A stretch of DNA of 64,000 bases from positions 1 to 64,000 of the forward strand of contig NZ_JBAMME010000240.1 of the NCBI RefSeq assembly GCF_039793925.1, given 5' to 3'. A program made the translations under genes and the position numbers. Under the pieces are notes generated by a model. That model searched no databases, was not told the DNA's origin, and was given only the letters and a program-made list of their open reading frames with translations. The stretch is from Thermogutta sp039793925. Lineage in GTDB: Bacteria > Planctomycetota > Planctomycetia > Pirellulales > Thermoguttaceae. Positions 1 through 8,679 of this stretch are shown piece after piece (positions within the stretch are counted from its first letter, which is position 1; each line of letters starts with the position of its first letter).

Positions 1-33
1 GATAAGACCGCCTGCGAGACGAGTGAAAGGGAG

Positions 34-116
34 CGGAGGGCACGGGACTCGAACCCGCAACCCCTTTCGGGGCACCACATCTCCAGTGTGGCTGCTCACC
101 AATTCGCATACCCTCC
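34..116 (-). tRNA. tRNA-Ser (anticodon GGA)
   Basis: Read on the minus strand, this folds as a class II tRNA. The 7-bp acceptor stem ends in a T:G pair, the T-arm contains TTCGAAT, and the long variable arm has the hairpin CCCCGAAAGGGG. The anticodon stem CCACA/TGTGG encloses loop CTGGAGA, giving anticodon GGA for serine UCC codons. The discriminator base is G, as expected for Ser. No CCA is encoded. A perfect TATAAT -10 element lies 37 bases upstream. Confidence 0.95.
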
Positions 117-152
117 GAACGTCGGGCGATCGATTCTCGCCCATCATTTGAT

Positions 153-158
153 ATTATA
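153..158 (-). promoter_or_regulatory. -10 element for tRNA-Ser
   Basis: The minus strand reads TATAAT here, 37 bases before the tRNA-Ser 5' end. The -35 region at the right spacing (TTCGCG) is poor, so only the -10 is convincing. Confidence 0.45.
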
Positions 159-237
159 CGTCTGCTGCTTTGGCCCGCGAAGACCACCCAGATCCACCTG
201 GGTGGAACGCCGATCGGTGGTTGCCGTCCAGTGGTGC

Positions 238-2073
238 TCAGGGCCAGCGCAACTCGACGATGGTCCACAGGTCCACGGCCGGTACGGTTACCTCGACACG
301 CTCCTCGTAAGTACGAATTGCCGCGTCATCGGCCCCCTGAGAGAAGGTTCGGACCGTTCCCAATTGGCAGTTTTCGGGTGAGCCTGGCAAAATATCCCTG
401 TCAAGCGTGATTCCCACGTTTTTCACCGGGGTCATACCATCGTGGGTGGGGTCGTACTGGCGATTCACGATGTGGATCGCAACACGCTTTTCCCGCAAAT
501 TTCGGCGGAGAGTGACAAAAAGCTGTTTCTCCGGATTCACGCGAATCCAGCGATCGGCCAGCGCTGCCGCGTCCTGAGGTGATTTGCAGCGCACGAGCTT
601 TTTCTGAACTGGAGCGCTGGCCAGAACCTGTTCCAGGTCTGCGGAAGGAACGATGTTTTCTGGAATGAGCACCGCCGCATACTGGGCCAGGTCGGATTCA
701 CGGATGTTGTACCCCGGCAACCAATCGTCGCCCTGAACGAGGATAGTGAAAGGCACATTGAGTTCGGCAAGAACCGTACAGACCGGCTCAATCTGTCCTT
801 TTCCCTGCCGGTGAGAGTGATTGTCGTAGATGACGGCGACTTTGGCTACCGGTTCAAAATTATCGAGGAGCTCGGCATTGGCGCGGACGAATTGGTAAAT
901 GGGGGCATATTCCTCGGTCGGTCCGCTGTACCAGTGGGTTCCCTTTTCCTGAGTGTAGCACCACTGGCGGTGGGGCGCCATGAAGTTGTGGCCAAAAGCA
1001 TACGAAAGGGCGATCCACGTGCGGACCAGGGCGGTGAGGTTGTTGGCGGCCACATCGGCCCAGTCACCACCGCTGGCCGTCGAAGTAACAGGACGGTCCA
1101 GGCCGTCAGCAAGTTTATAAACGTAGATGGGATGGAGAGGTACCTGCCGCTTTCCTGCCTGGTGATCCACTTCGCAGCAAAAATAGTCCAGGTGAGGCGT
1201 AATCGCAAGGTTCATGGGGCCCACCAGGCTGGAATTGACGGCGAGCGGCATATGGGAGCCTTTCCATTCGTTTGCCTTCTCGCGGAATTCCGCCACAAAC
1301 TTCGTTGCGGACTTGACCTGAAAGTCCAGAAATTCGGCGGCCAGGGGTAACTGGGCCCGTTGCGCGTGGTACTTTTCGGGTGTAATACCCTGTTCCATCA
1401 AATACTGACGGTAGTCGAATTTGTTGAGATCGGCCAGTTTAAGTTCCTCCAACCGTTTTTGCGAAACGTTGTTCTTGAGATACTCACGGAAACCCGACAT
1501 GCAACTGGCGCAAAAACACGCGTCCAACCAGGTAACGGCACCGGCTGTCCCTGTGTAATCATCGATATGAAGTGCATCCGCGCCGCAAGCGATAACTTCC
1601 CGCAGTCGAGAGTAGAGGTACTCCCGATAAAGCGGACTATTGGTGCAGAACCACCAGGCGGGTTGATCTTTGTGTTTGTGATCCCAAAGCCAAGGGACGA
1701 TGAAAGGATCGCCTGCGAAATTTCGGCAGGTGGCTTCCAGAAAGTGCGGAGTGAAGTCAATCATCCGGGCAAATTCTGTTCGGAACCCGATGCTCACCGC
1801 GAAGAGGCGTACTCCGCGCTGGTGAGCCAGGTGGATGCGATCGGAAGATTGACTGCCTGCCCAGCCCAGAACGGTACATCCATAAGGCTCGTACATCTGT
1901 GGATTGTCGTACATAAAAACGACATCGGAATGTTTGATCACTCGCGCCGGGGGGTAAGTCCTTTCGGTCTGGGGCGAGTCGGGCAGAGTCGTGCTTCCGA
2001 GAACCTGCGAAGCTCCGACTACGCTTATCGCCGCAAGTAAGCAGGGCAACGGACGCCACATTCTTCGGTTCAT
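238..2073 (-). CDS. secreted putative TIM-barrel glycoside hydrolase (GH42-like)
   Basis: A 611-residue exported protein. I chose the ATG at 2073 because AGGAGGG precedes it and it opens directly into a signal peptide (MNRRMWRPLPCLLAAIS, then a hydrophobic stretch ending near VLG). A longer in-frame start at 2220 would bury the signal peptide. The middle has the acidic motif ADALHIDDYTG followed by CFCASCMSGFREYL, a Cys-rich loop and helix that I associate with beta-galactosidase-like (GH42-type) TIM barrels. The C-terminal third resembles a trimerisation or beta-sandwich region (VAVIYDNHSH, later IHIVNRQYDP). Substrate and catalytic pair cannot be fixed from sequence alone. It could be a non-enzymatic relative. 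It is a monocistronic minus-strand gene with its own promoter. Confidence 0.7.
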   Translation of the reverse strand: MNRRMWRPLPCLLAAISVVGASQVLGSTTLPDSPQTERTYPPARVIKHSDVVFMYDNPQMYEPYGCTVLGWAGSQSSDRIHLAHQRGVRLFAVSIGFRTEFARMIDFTPHFLEATCRNFAGDPFIVPWLWDHKHKDQPAWWFCTNSPLYREYLYSRLREVIACGADALHIDDYTGTAGAVTWLDACFCASCMSGFREYLKNNVSQKRLEELKLADLNKFDYRQYLMEQGITPEKYHAQRAQLPLAAEFLDFQVKSATKFVAEFREKANEWKGSHMPLAVNSSLVGPMNLAITPHLDYFCCEVDHQAGKRQVPLHPIYVYKLADGLDRPVTSTASGGDWADVAANNLTALVRTWIALSYAFGHNFMAPHRQWCYTQEKGTHWYSGPTEEYAPIYQFVRANAELLDNFEPVAKVAVIYDNHSHRQGKGQIEPVCTVLAELNVPFTILVQGDDWLPGYNIRESDLAQYAAVLIPENIVPSADLEQVLASAPVQKKLVRCKSPQDAAALADRWIRVNPEKQLFVTLRRNLREKRVAIHIVNRQYDPTHDGMTPVKNVGITLDRDILPGSPENCQLGTVRTFSQGADDAAIRTYEERVEVTVPAVDLWTIVELRWP

Positions 2074-2193
2074 GGTCAAATCCCTCCTGAAGCTTGCGTC
2101 GTAGAATGATTCGCTTTTTCTTCGGAAAGTTTCATGGATGAATTGACGGGAGACACCCGTCGCGGACAGCGCACCTCTCAAATTGTGGGTGCC

Positions 2194-2222
2194 AGTATAG
2201 TCCCAATGATTCTCATGCACAA
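2194..2222 (-). promoter_or_regulatory. sigma70-type promoter for the putative glycosidase
   Basis: On the minus strand TTGTGC and TATACT are separated by 17 bases. The predicted start lies about 115 bases before the chosen ATG at 2073. Confidence 0.45.
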
Positions 2223-2359
2223 TGTGCCAATCTCGGTTAGGGAAAGTTTAACGATTTTGTGGATTTTGCAGGGTGCGTCGGCCGATTAATACAACGCGGA
2301 CGCGTGTGCGCTAGGGTGTTTGTCCAACCTAGGAAAGTGCCCGATTCAGGAAAGAGGAA

Positions 2360-2809
2360 ATGGCTGGGACAACTGTCAAATCAGCGAGTGTGGGCGGATT
2401 AGTGGCCGCCGCGATCGGCCTCGTTTTCTTAGCCGGCTGTTGCGCTACATGCTCACATCGAACTGGTCCGCTGCTGGGGATGGCACGACCCGGAGCGGTT
2501 TATCCGGAGGTTGCGCCCACTGTTTATCATTCCGGGCCACTCGCCGGTCTGTTCCATCTGTTGGGCATCGGCCGGGGATACCCCTGTGACGGTTGTGGCC
2601 CACGCTACTGGGGTGATTGGGGTGGGGAACGGGCAGGGTGTGAAGCGTGCGACGAATACGGACATTGGATTGGGGCACCTGCCGCTCGTCCAGTCGCTCG
2701 TTCTATGATCGTCGAACAGCCGCCGTGTGAAGAATGTCATAAAAACGGCAAGCAGGAGGTTATCCCAGGGGTACCGACGCGGATAACCCCTGACGGTGCA
2801 GCCGGCTAA
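2360..2809 (+). CDS. small Cys-rich lipoprotein, function unknown
   Basis: A 149-residue protein that starts at an ATG preceded by GGAAAGAGGAA. The N-terminal hydrophobic segment (residues about 10-29) ends in the lipobox LAGC, so it is probably lipidated and anchored to a membrane. The mature part is rich in Gly, Pro and Cys, with pairs such as CDGC, CEAC and CEEC that could form disulphides or bind a metal. I recognise no family. It is divergent from the preceding glycosidase and convergent with the HD-GYP gene. Confidence 0.65.
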   Translation: MAGTTVKSASVGGLVAAAIGLVFLAGCCATCSHRTGPLLGMARPGAVYPEVAPTVYHSGPLAGLFHLLGIGRGYPCDGCGPRYWGDWGGERAGCEACDEYGHWIGAPAARPVARSMIVEQPPCEECHKNGKQEVIPGVPTRITPDGAAG

Positions 2810-2999
2810 AGCTGCGAAAAGGCTGTGTGGTTAAAGTTCCGCGTCCCGTCGCTTGGTCTGGACGTCATGTGTGTTACTGAGTTTTCTCGAAGAGCATCTT
2901 CCCCGCAGATCAGAGCATTCACTGGACCTGAGAGAAGTACCAGCTCAGAATGATCCCGGGCGTTGCCGATCGGCGCGTGGAGCATCTTTGAATTGCCGT

Positions 3000-4253
3000 T
3001 CAACAGGGAACAGCTTGCCGGGTAAGAAGTACCGTCTCAGTTGTGAACGACTGGCCAACAATGCCTTTAAATTCCGCGAATGACCGCTCCAGCCTTTCCT
3101 CAGGAATTTGTCGCCAGTAGGGTTCGCCCACCGCACAGATGTCTTTCCAGCGACGTTCAAAGGCTGCGACGATTTCGGGGTCGAATTGGGTTCCCGCCTC
3201 CCGCAAAATAATGCTCTTCGCGAAGTGGGGATCGATGGCTTTTTTGTAAACCCGTGGCGACGTCAATGCGTCGAAGACGTCGGCAACTGTGACCACCCGG
3301 GCAGCGAGAGGAATCGACTTTCCCGCCAATCCGTCGGGATAACCGGTCCCGTCGAACCGCTCGTGGTGGGATCGGGCAATTTCTGCTGCCCTGGCAAGAA
3401 ATGATCCCGCCGGATTCTTCTTAAGCGCCTCCTGCAGGGCCTGATAACCGATGATCGTGTGCTGTTTCATTACTTCGAATTCCTGCGGGGTGAGGCGTCC
3501 GGGTTTGAGAAGGATGGAATCGGGGATCCCGACCTTTCCAATGTCGTGCAGGGGTGCGGAGCGGAAGATTTCCTCGGCGAATCGAGGGGACATGTCTTCG
3601 TTTCTCACTGGACCAGCAAACAATTCTTCGGCGATGATCCGAGAATACCAACGCATCCGCTCCAAATGTTCGCCGGTTTCAGGATCGCGCGACTCGGCGA
3701 GTTTGGCAAGGGCAAAAATGGCGAGGTCGCGGACCTCGATGATTTCCTGGAAACGGATTTCTGCGAGCACTTCGAGTTCTTGGTTGATCCGCTGAATCTC
3801 TGCGTTGAGCGTCCAGACACGTTCCACGGCTGCCCGCAATCGTTGTTGTAATCGCACCTGGGCCCAAAGTTTGAGGCGCAGACAGTCGCAGCTCAGCGGC
3901 AGTTTGATGAAGTCGTCCGCCTGAGATTCGCAAAACTGCTCAGGTGTGGCGATGGTATCCGGTTTACCAACAATAATGACCTGAGTGAACGGACCAATGG
4001 GACCGTCTTTGATTTTGCGGGACAAGTCGAAACATCTTTCGGTAGCGGCCAGGAGAACGACGTCTGGATTTGATTGGGCGATCGTGTGTAACTGTGCCTC
4101 CTCGATCGGTTGAACGATAACTTCGAATTCGTCTTTTAAATCTTTAATGAGCGTTGAAAGCTCGTCGTCTAGTCCGCTTGCGACAAAAACCCTGGGTTTG
4201 AAGGAAAGAAATCCCGCGTCGGTTTTCGGAGTAATCTCGACGGACATACTCAC
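3000..4253 (-). CDS. HD-GYP domain protein with a degenerate receiver domain
   Basis: A 417-residue cytoplasmic protein. ATG at 4253 is preceded by GAGGAGGT. Residues about 20-145 look like a CheY fold, but the phospho-acceptor position reads VVLLA where the family has LLD, and the usual acidic pair after the first strand is missing (VFVASG). A coiled-coil linker (about 145-180) leads to an HD-GYP domain (about 175-365) with intact metal and catalytic motifs: HDIGK, KQHTIIG and SHHERFDGTGYPDG. HD-GYP proteins hydrolyse cyclic di-GMP, so this is probably a c-di-GMP phosphodiesterase whose input is not phosphorylation. No kinase is adjacent. Confidence 0.85.
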   Translation of the reverse strand: MSMSVEITPKTDAGFLSFKPRVFVASGLDDELSTLIKDLKDEFEVIVQPIEEAQLHTIAQSNPDVVLLAATERCFDLSRKIKDGPIGPFTQVIIVGKPDTIATPEQFCESQADDFIKLPLSCDCLRLKLWAQVRLQQRLRAAVERVWTLNAEIQRINQELEVLAEIRFQEIIEVRDLAIFALAKLAESRDPETGEHLERMRWYSRIIAEELFAGPVRNEDMSPRFAEEIFRSAPLHDIGKVGIPDSILLKPGRLTPQEFEVMKQHTIIGYQALQEALKKNPAGSFLARAAEIARSHHERFDGTGYPDGLAGKSIPLAARVVTVADVFDALTSPRVYKKAIDPHFAKSIILREAGTQFDPEIVAAFERRWKDICAVGEPYWRQIPEERLERSFAEFKGIVGQSFTTETVLLTRQAVPC

Positions 4254-4929
4254 CTCCTCAAGACGGCGGGGCAGGTGAACCTGCAGGATGTTTTGCGGTC
4301 AAATCGTTGACGCAATTGACTCCCGCTGGCCCCAGTTTTTAATTAATCCCTGAACTCTCCAAATGGAATTGAGTTCATGCCCATTCCGGATTAACTCATG
4401 CTCGGCTGAGGTGCGTTCACACTTTGGCCCGGGCTGCTTCGGCCGTTGTTTGACAGCACGCCAAAGCCGACGGTCAAGGCGTTGGGATGAACATCCCTTT
4501 GAGTGCATCCCAGCGAAAACGGCCGGTGCGCTCTTTCTGTGACGATCTCAAACACAACAAACATAACGTGTTCGTAGCCTCTGAGAAGCTCTCGACAACC
4601 TGAAAAATGTCCCGCGGAGGCGCCGCCGTGTCGTTAGGGCTTGACTAAGCGGTAATCGACACACTTGTGCCACGCGACTAAAGCTAACAACAGAAGTGTA
4701 ATGAATATCGGGGTCGTATCACTTTTTCATATTATGCTGCGATGCGCGACATGTAGCTGTATTCTGAGAGTTTCCAGTCCACGAGGAGCAACACCGATAG
4801 AACCGTCGGTTTGTATTTTCGAGGTTTGTCCTATTATTGTACAGGGACTTCAAGCACCGGCTGCCTTTGTCCACAGCGTTGCTTGGGATGTTTGAGCAAT
4901 AAAACACAACGCGGCGACGGGTTCTCGCC
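4254..4929. other. intergenic region between HD-GYP gene and exopolysaccharide genes
   Basis: About 680 bases between divergent genes. Short open frames here have no ribosome site and no recognisable product. One weak promoter candidate for the downstream sugar transferase is listed separately. I see no tRNA, terminator or repeat. Confidence 0.5.
4811..4837 (+). promoter_or_regulatory. weak candidate promoter for the sugar transferase
   Basis: TTGTAT and TATTAT are 15 bases apart, which is shorter than optimal. The -10 lies about 92 bases before the ATG at 4930. Confidence 0.3.
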
Positions 4930-6333
4930 ATGGCTACGATACGTCGCATCCATCAGTACTGGTCAGTTCGGGAGTTATTCTACCGCTTGTTGGATGGGGC
5001 CGCTGTGGTTATTGGGTTATGGGGGGCGGTTGTTTTACAGCGCGATTTTCGACAATCTGACTTACTCGCCGCTGTGCTGACTGTTCTGGTTTTTCACTTT
5101 GTGGCAGAGATCACCGGCCTTTACCGTAATTGGCGCGGCATCTCGGTGGAACGCGAATTGTGGTGCGCTGTCTCGACGTGGTTGTTCACGGTGCCTGGGT
5201 TCCTCACTTTGGGCTTTGTCCTCGGAGAGCTGTGGGATCTCTCGCGGAATACCCTAACTTTGTGGGTGGTGTTGACGGCGGTGATCCTGGCGGTTGACAG
5301 GGGATTAGTTCGCGGGGTGCTGAGCATTCTTCGGGCGAAAGGTTACAACACTCGCTATTACGCGGTGGTGGGGATAAATGAATTGGCTTTTCGCCTGATC
5401 GAAGCTCTCGAAAATGCTCCGGATTTGGGACTCAAACTCCTTGGTTTCTATGACGATCGGCCTGAAGAGCGCACAGGCGCAGTTCCCCCGGAAATAGGGC
5501 ATAAACTTGGGAATATTCAGGAACTGGTTGAGCACGCGCGCCAACATCGCGTGGATATGATTTACATTACTTTTCCAATGCGTGCTGAAGAGCGCATTCG
5601 CGGCATCCTGGCACAACTCGCCGATACAACCGCGTCGGTTTATATCGTTCCGGACTTTTTCGTGTTTCAGTTACTTCATTCACGATGGACGAATATCGGC
5701 GGATTGCCTGTTGTTAGCGTTTATGAAAATCCGTTTTATGGAATTGACGGTTTTGTGAAACGGGCCATGGATGTTGTGCTCGCTTCGGTTTTGCTGATCC
5801 TCTTTGCACCGCTGATGATCGCAATTGCCATACTGATTAAGGCGACGTCCCCAGGTCCCGTGTTCTTTCGGCAGCGTCGATATGGTCTGGACGGGCGCGA
5901 AATTCGTGTTTGGAAGTTTCGCACGATGACGGTCACCGAGGATGGAGACCAGGTGACGCAGGCGAAAAGGAACGATCCGCGGGTGACCAAGATCGGTGCG
6001 TTTTTGCGGCGAACCTCACTGGATGAATTGCCGCAACTCTTCAATGTTCTGCGGGGTGAAATGTCATTGGTAGGGCCGCGGCCCCACGCAACCGCGCACA
6101 ATGAGGAATATCGACGCATTATTCAGGGATATATGCTGCGGCACAAAGTGAAGCCGGGGATGACAGGATTGGCTCAAGTTCACGGGTGCCGCGGCGAGAC
6201 CGAAACGGTGGAAAAAATGCAGAAACGAGTTGAATGGGATTTGCAGTATATTCGCGAATGGTCGTTGTGGATGGATATCAAAATTCTATTCCAAACAATA
6301 TTTGTTGTTTTGAAAGGTCAAAATGCATATTAA
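4930..6333 (+). CDS. undecaprenyl-phosphate sugar phosphotransferase (WcaJ/WbaP-like)
   Basis: A 467-residue inner-membrane enzyme that transfers a sugar-1-phosphate from a UDP-sugar to undecaprenyl phosphate, the first step of exopolysaccharide synthesis. The N-terminal third has about four membrane segments, followed by a nucleotide-binding-like domain (about 140-235; YYAVVGINEL, LLGFYDDR). A further membrane segment at about 282-305 opens the bacterial sugar transferase domain. That domain shows the hallmarks PGPVFFRQRRYG, WKFRTM, DELPQLFNVLRGEMSLVG and PGMTGLAQV. Length and order match the TIGR03023-type polyprenyl glycosylphosphotransferases. The sugar (glucose or galactose) cannot be told. 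The GT4 gene downstream is probably co-transcribed. Confidence 0.93.
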   Translation: MATIRRIHQYWSVRELFYRLLDGAAVVIGLWGAVVLQRDFRQSDLLAAVLTVLVFHFVAEITGLYRNWRGISVERELWCAVSTWLFTVPGFLTLGFVLGELWDLSRNTLTLWVVLTAVILAVDRGLVRGVLSILRAKGYNTRYYAVVGINELAFRLIEALENAPDLGLKLLGFYDDRPEERTGAVPPEIGHKLGNIQELVEHARQHRVDMIYITFPMRAEERIRGILAQLADTTASVYIVPDFFVFQLLHSRWTNIGGLPVVSVYENPFYGIDGFVKRAMDVVLASVLLILFAPLMIAIAILIKATSPGPVFFRQRRYGLDGREIRVWKFRTMTVTEDGDQVTQAKRNDPRVTKIGAFLRRTSLDELPQLFNVLRGEMSLVGPRPHATAHNEEYRRIIQGYMLRHKVKPGMTGLAQVHGCRGETETVEKMQKRVEWDLQYIREWSLWMDIKILFQTIFVVLKGQNAY

Positions 6334-6384
6334 TGGATCGTACGAGTGTAACATTTTACGATTGTAGTGAATAGGAAATAGCTA

Positions 6385-7641
6385 ATGGAGACTATATGTG
6401 AAATATCGGCCTTAGACGGACTCAGCCGGTCCGGCCTCGATGTAGGTTATCGAGCGGCGACGGGACTGGCATCCGATGGTGAGGGAGAGAATAAACGGGA
6501 GCTATTGAGGGTGCTCCATGTCATCAACGGAGAGTATTATTCCGGCGCCGAACGCGTGCAGGATAATCTGGCGCTGACACTAGACCGATTTGGGTTTGAA
6601 GTGGTTTTCGCCTGTGTCAAGGATGGAAGGTTTGAAGCGAGTCGTCGCGCGAAAAAGTCGCCTTTATACCGCGTTCCGATGCGGGAAATGGGTTGGCGCC
6701 AGACAATGGGTCAACTATCGAAGGTCTGTGCCCAGGAGAGGATTTCCCTTCTGCATGCCCACACACCACGGACCGCGGTGCTTTGCGCAGGAGTGCATGG
6801 ACGAACGGGGCTCCCTTGGGTGTACCATGCGCACAGCCCGACGCTGTGGGATAGTGCACGGTATCTAAAAAACATTGTTGTGACAATTGTCGATTGGTGG
6901 GCGGCTCGACAGGCCGACCGAATCATCGCGGTAGCAGAGAGCCTTCGCAGATACTGGATTCGCCTTGGGATCCCGGCGCAGCGGGTGGTTACAGTCCCCA
7001 ATGGTGTCGCTGCCTGGGATTCTCTCACGGTGCGGAAGCCTCCTGTGGGAGCCTGGGTGTTAGGAACCATGGCGCTTTTTCGTCCCAGAAAGGGTGCGGA
7101 GGTTCTCTTGAAAGCGGTCCGGGAACTCGTTTTGAAGGGCTATAAGATACGGGTGCTAGCAGTTGGGCCGTTTGAAAGCGAGGCGTATGAGCGGCACCTC
7201 AGGCACATGACACACCATCTTGGACTCGACGAAATCGTGACATGGACAGGTTTTGTCGAGGATACTCGGGAGATGTTTATGGCCATGGACCTGTTCGTTC
7301 TGCCCAGCCTTTTCGGTGAGGGGATGCCGATGGTGCTCCTTGAGGCCATGGCCGCGGGCCTTCCCGTGGTGGCTTCGGCCGTCGAAGGGGTGCCGGAGAT
7401 CATTCGCGATGGCCGTGAGGGTTTCCTGGTGCAGCCCGGATCTCCTTCCTCCCTTGCGAGCGCTATCGCCCGTTTTCTGGAAGGTGCTGCGGATTGGGAG
7501 AGCATGCGTCGCGCAGCGTACGAGCGCCAGCGGGAACGGTTCTCCTTGGAGAGTATGGCAGCGGGTGTAGCGGCCGTTTATCGTGATCTCACGTTCCCCG
7601 AGAGGATGGCGGGATCAGAGTGCTTCACTCGCCATCCATGA
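6385..7641 (+). CDS. GT4 family glycosyltransferase
   Basis: A 418-residue GT-B fold retaining glycosyltransferase of the GT4 family. The N-terminal half has VLHVINGEYYSGAERV and LLHAHTPRTAVLC. The C-terminal nucleotide-sugar-binding half has LGTMALFRPRKGAEVLLKA and the E-x7-E signature in FGEGMPMVLLEAMAAGLPVV. It begins 51 bases after the sugar transferase and probably extends the lipid-linked glycan that enzyme starts. Donor and acceptor are unknown. The first 40 residues have no counterpart in the fold, so translation may begin further in. Its last 17 bases overlap the end of the convergent gene. Confidence 0.88.
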   Translation: METICEISALDGLSRSGLDVGYRAATGLASDGEGENKRELLRVLHVINGEYYSGAERVQDNLALTLDRFGFEVVFACVKDGRFEASRRAKKSPLYRVPMREMGWRQTMGQLSKVCAQERISLLHAHTPRTAVLCAGVHGRTGLPWVYHAHSPTLWDSARYLKNIVVTIVDWWAARQADRIIAVAESLRRYWIRLGIPAQRVVTVPNGVAAWDSLTVRKPPVGAWVLGTMALFRPRKGAEVLLKAVRELVLKGYKIRVLAVGPFESEAYERHLRHMTHHLGLDEIVTWTGFVEDTREMFMAMDLFVLPSLFGEGMPMVLLEAMAAGLPVVASAVEGVPEIIRDGREGFLVQPGSPSSLASAIARFLEGAADWESMRRAAYERQRERFSLESMAAGVAAVYRDLTFPERMAGSECFTRHP

Positions 7642-8560
7642 GCACCAGCGGCGGCTCCATAAGAGTATCGACTTTGGCCGAGCGTACAGCTACCTGAAAG
7701 CCTTTCCGCAGACATCCGGCGCTCCATTCGCCATCGCGACGGAGCGCAATGAAGGCTGCCTGCTGTCGGGGATTAGGCCGGCACTGGCGGTTGATTCGCT
7801 CCAGAGCCGTCTTAATTGCCGCGGTGGGACTTGAGCCTTTTCGCATTTCCTCCACGATCAGGAACGTTCCACAGACACGCATGATCAGCTCGCCATGACC
7901 TGTGCCCACGGCCCCACCCACCTCGGGGTCTACATAGAGACCGTGGCCAACAAGCGGTGAGTCGCCTACCCGGCCCGGCAACTTAAAAGGCAGACCGCTG
8001 GTCGAGCATCCCCCCGCGATGCGACCTTCAACGTCGAGGGCGAGCACCCCGATAGTGTCATGAGCATCTTGGGCCAACGAATTGTCCCCCGAGTGTTTGT
8101 CAAAAATATTCCCTCCGTGTTCCTGCTTCCAGCGTTGCCAGGCTTCTCGAGCCTCTCGGGTGAGAAGAGAGCGTTGGGGAAAACCTTCGGCAGCGGCGAA
8201 TGCTTCGGCCCCCGGTCCAACGAGAAGGACGTGGGGAGTTTTTTCCATCACACGCCTAGCGATAGAAATGGCGGGTAAATAATTGCGGACACATGCCACG
8301 GCACCACACCGATGAGGAGCAGCCATGATTAGGGCGTCGAGAGTTACTTCGCCTGCGGCATCGGGATAACCCCCGAAACCTACGCTCGTGACGGAAGGGT
8401 CTTCCTCAACGGCCCGACAGCCCGCCTCTGCAGCGTCCAGGGCGTTCCCACCCTGGCTGAGAATCGCCCAGCCGGCACGGTTGGCTATTTGGCCGAAACG
8501 CCATGTGCTGAGGATCAGCGGTGTCTGGTTCACGGAGTTTTCCATGGGCCGAGGCGCCAC
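7625..8560 (-). CDS. glycosylasparaginase / isoaspartyl peptidase family Ntn-hydrolase
   Basis: A 311-residue member of the type 2 asparaginase family, made as a precursor that cleaves itself before a threonine. The autocleavage site is visible as HDTIGVLALD, with Thr as the new N-terminal nucleophile. The N-terminal NALDAAEAGCRAVEEDPSVTSVG and the C-terminal GGAVGTGHGELIMR fit the glycosylasparaginase branch, which hydrolyses N4-(GlcNAc)-asparagine, better than plain L-asparaginase. No signal peptide is seen. The start is either GTG at 8560 or ATG at 8545; neither has a strong ribosome site. The 17-base tail-to-tail overlap with the glycosyltransferase is notable. Confidence 0.82.
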   Translation of the reverse strand: MAPRPMENSVNQTPLILSTWRFGQIANRAGWAILSQGGNALDAAEAGCRAVEEDPSVTSVGFGGYPDAAGEVTLDALIMAAPHRCGAVACVRNYLPAISIARRVMEKTPHVLLVGPGAEAFAAAEGFPQRSLLTREAREAWQRWKQEHGGNIFDKHSGDNSLAQDAHDTIGVLALDVEGRIAGGCSTSGLPFKLPGRVGDSPLVGHGLYVDPEVGGAVGTGHGELIMRVCGTFLIVEEMRKGSSPTAAIKTALERINRQCRPNPRQQAAFIALRRDGEWSAGCLRKGFQVAVRSAKVDTLMEPPLVLMDGE

Positions 8561-8679
8561 TCTGAGTCAGGAGGATCTGTTGGTTACAGGTTGCGTGGTG
8601 GTGTTTTCGTCCCTTTTTGGAGCCTTTCCATCGTGAAAAGGAGCGAACGAGATTTCAAGGGGATCCGTTAAGAGCCAAT

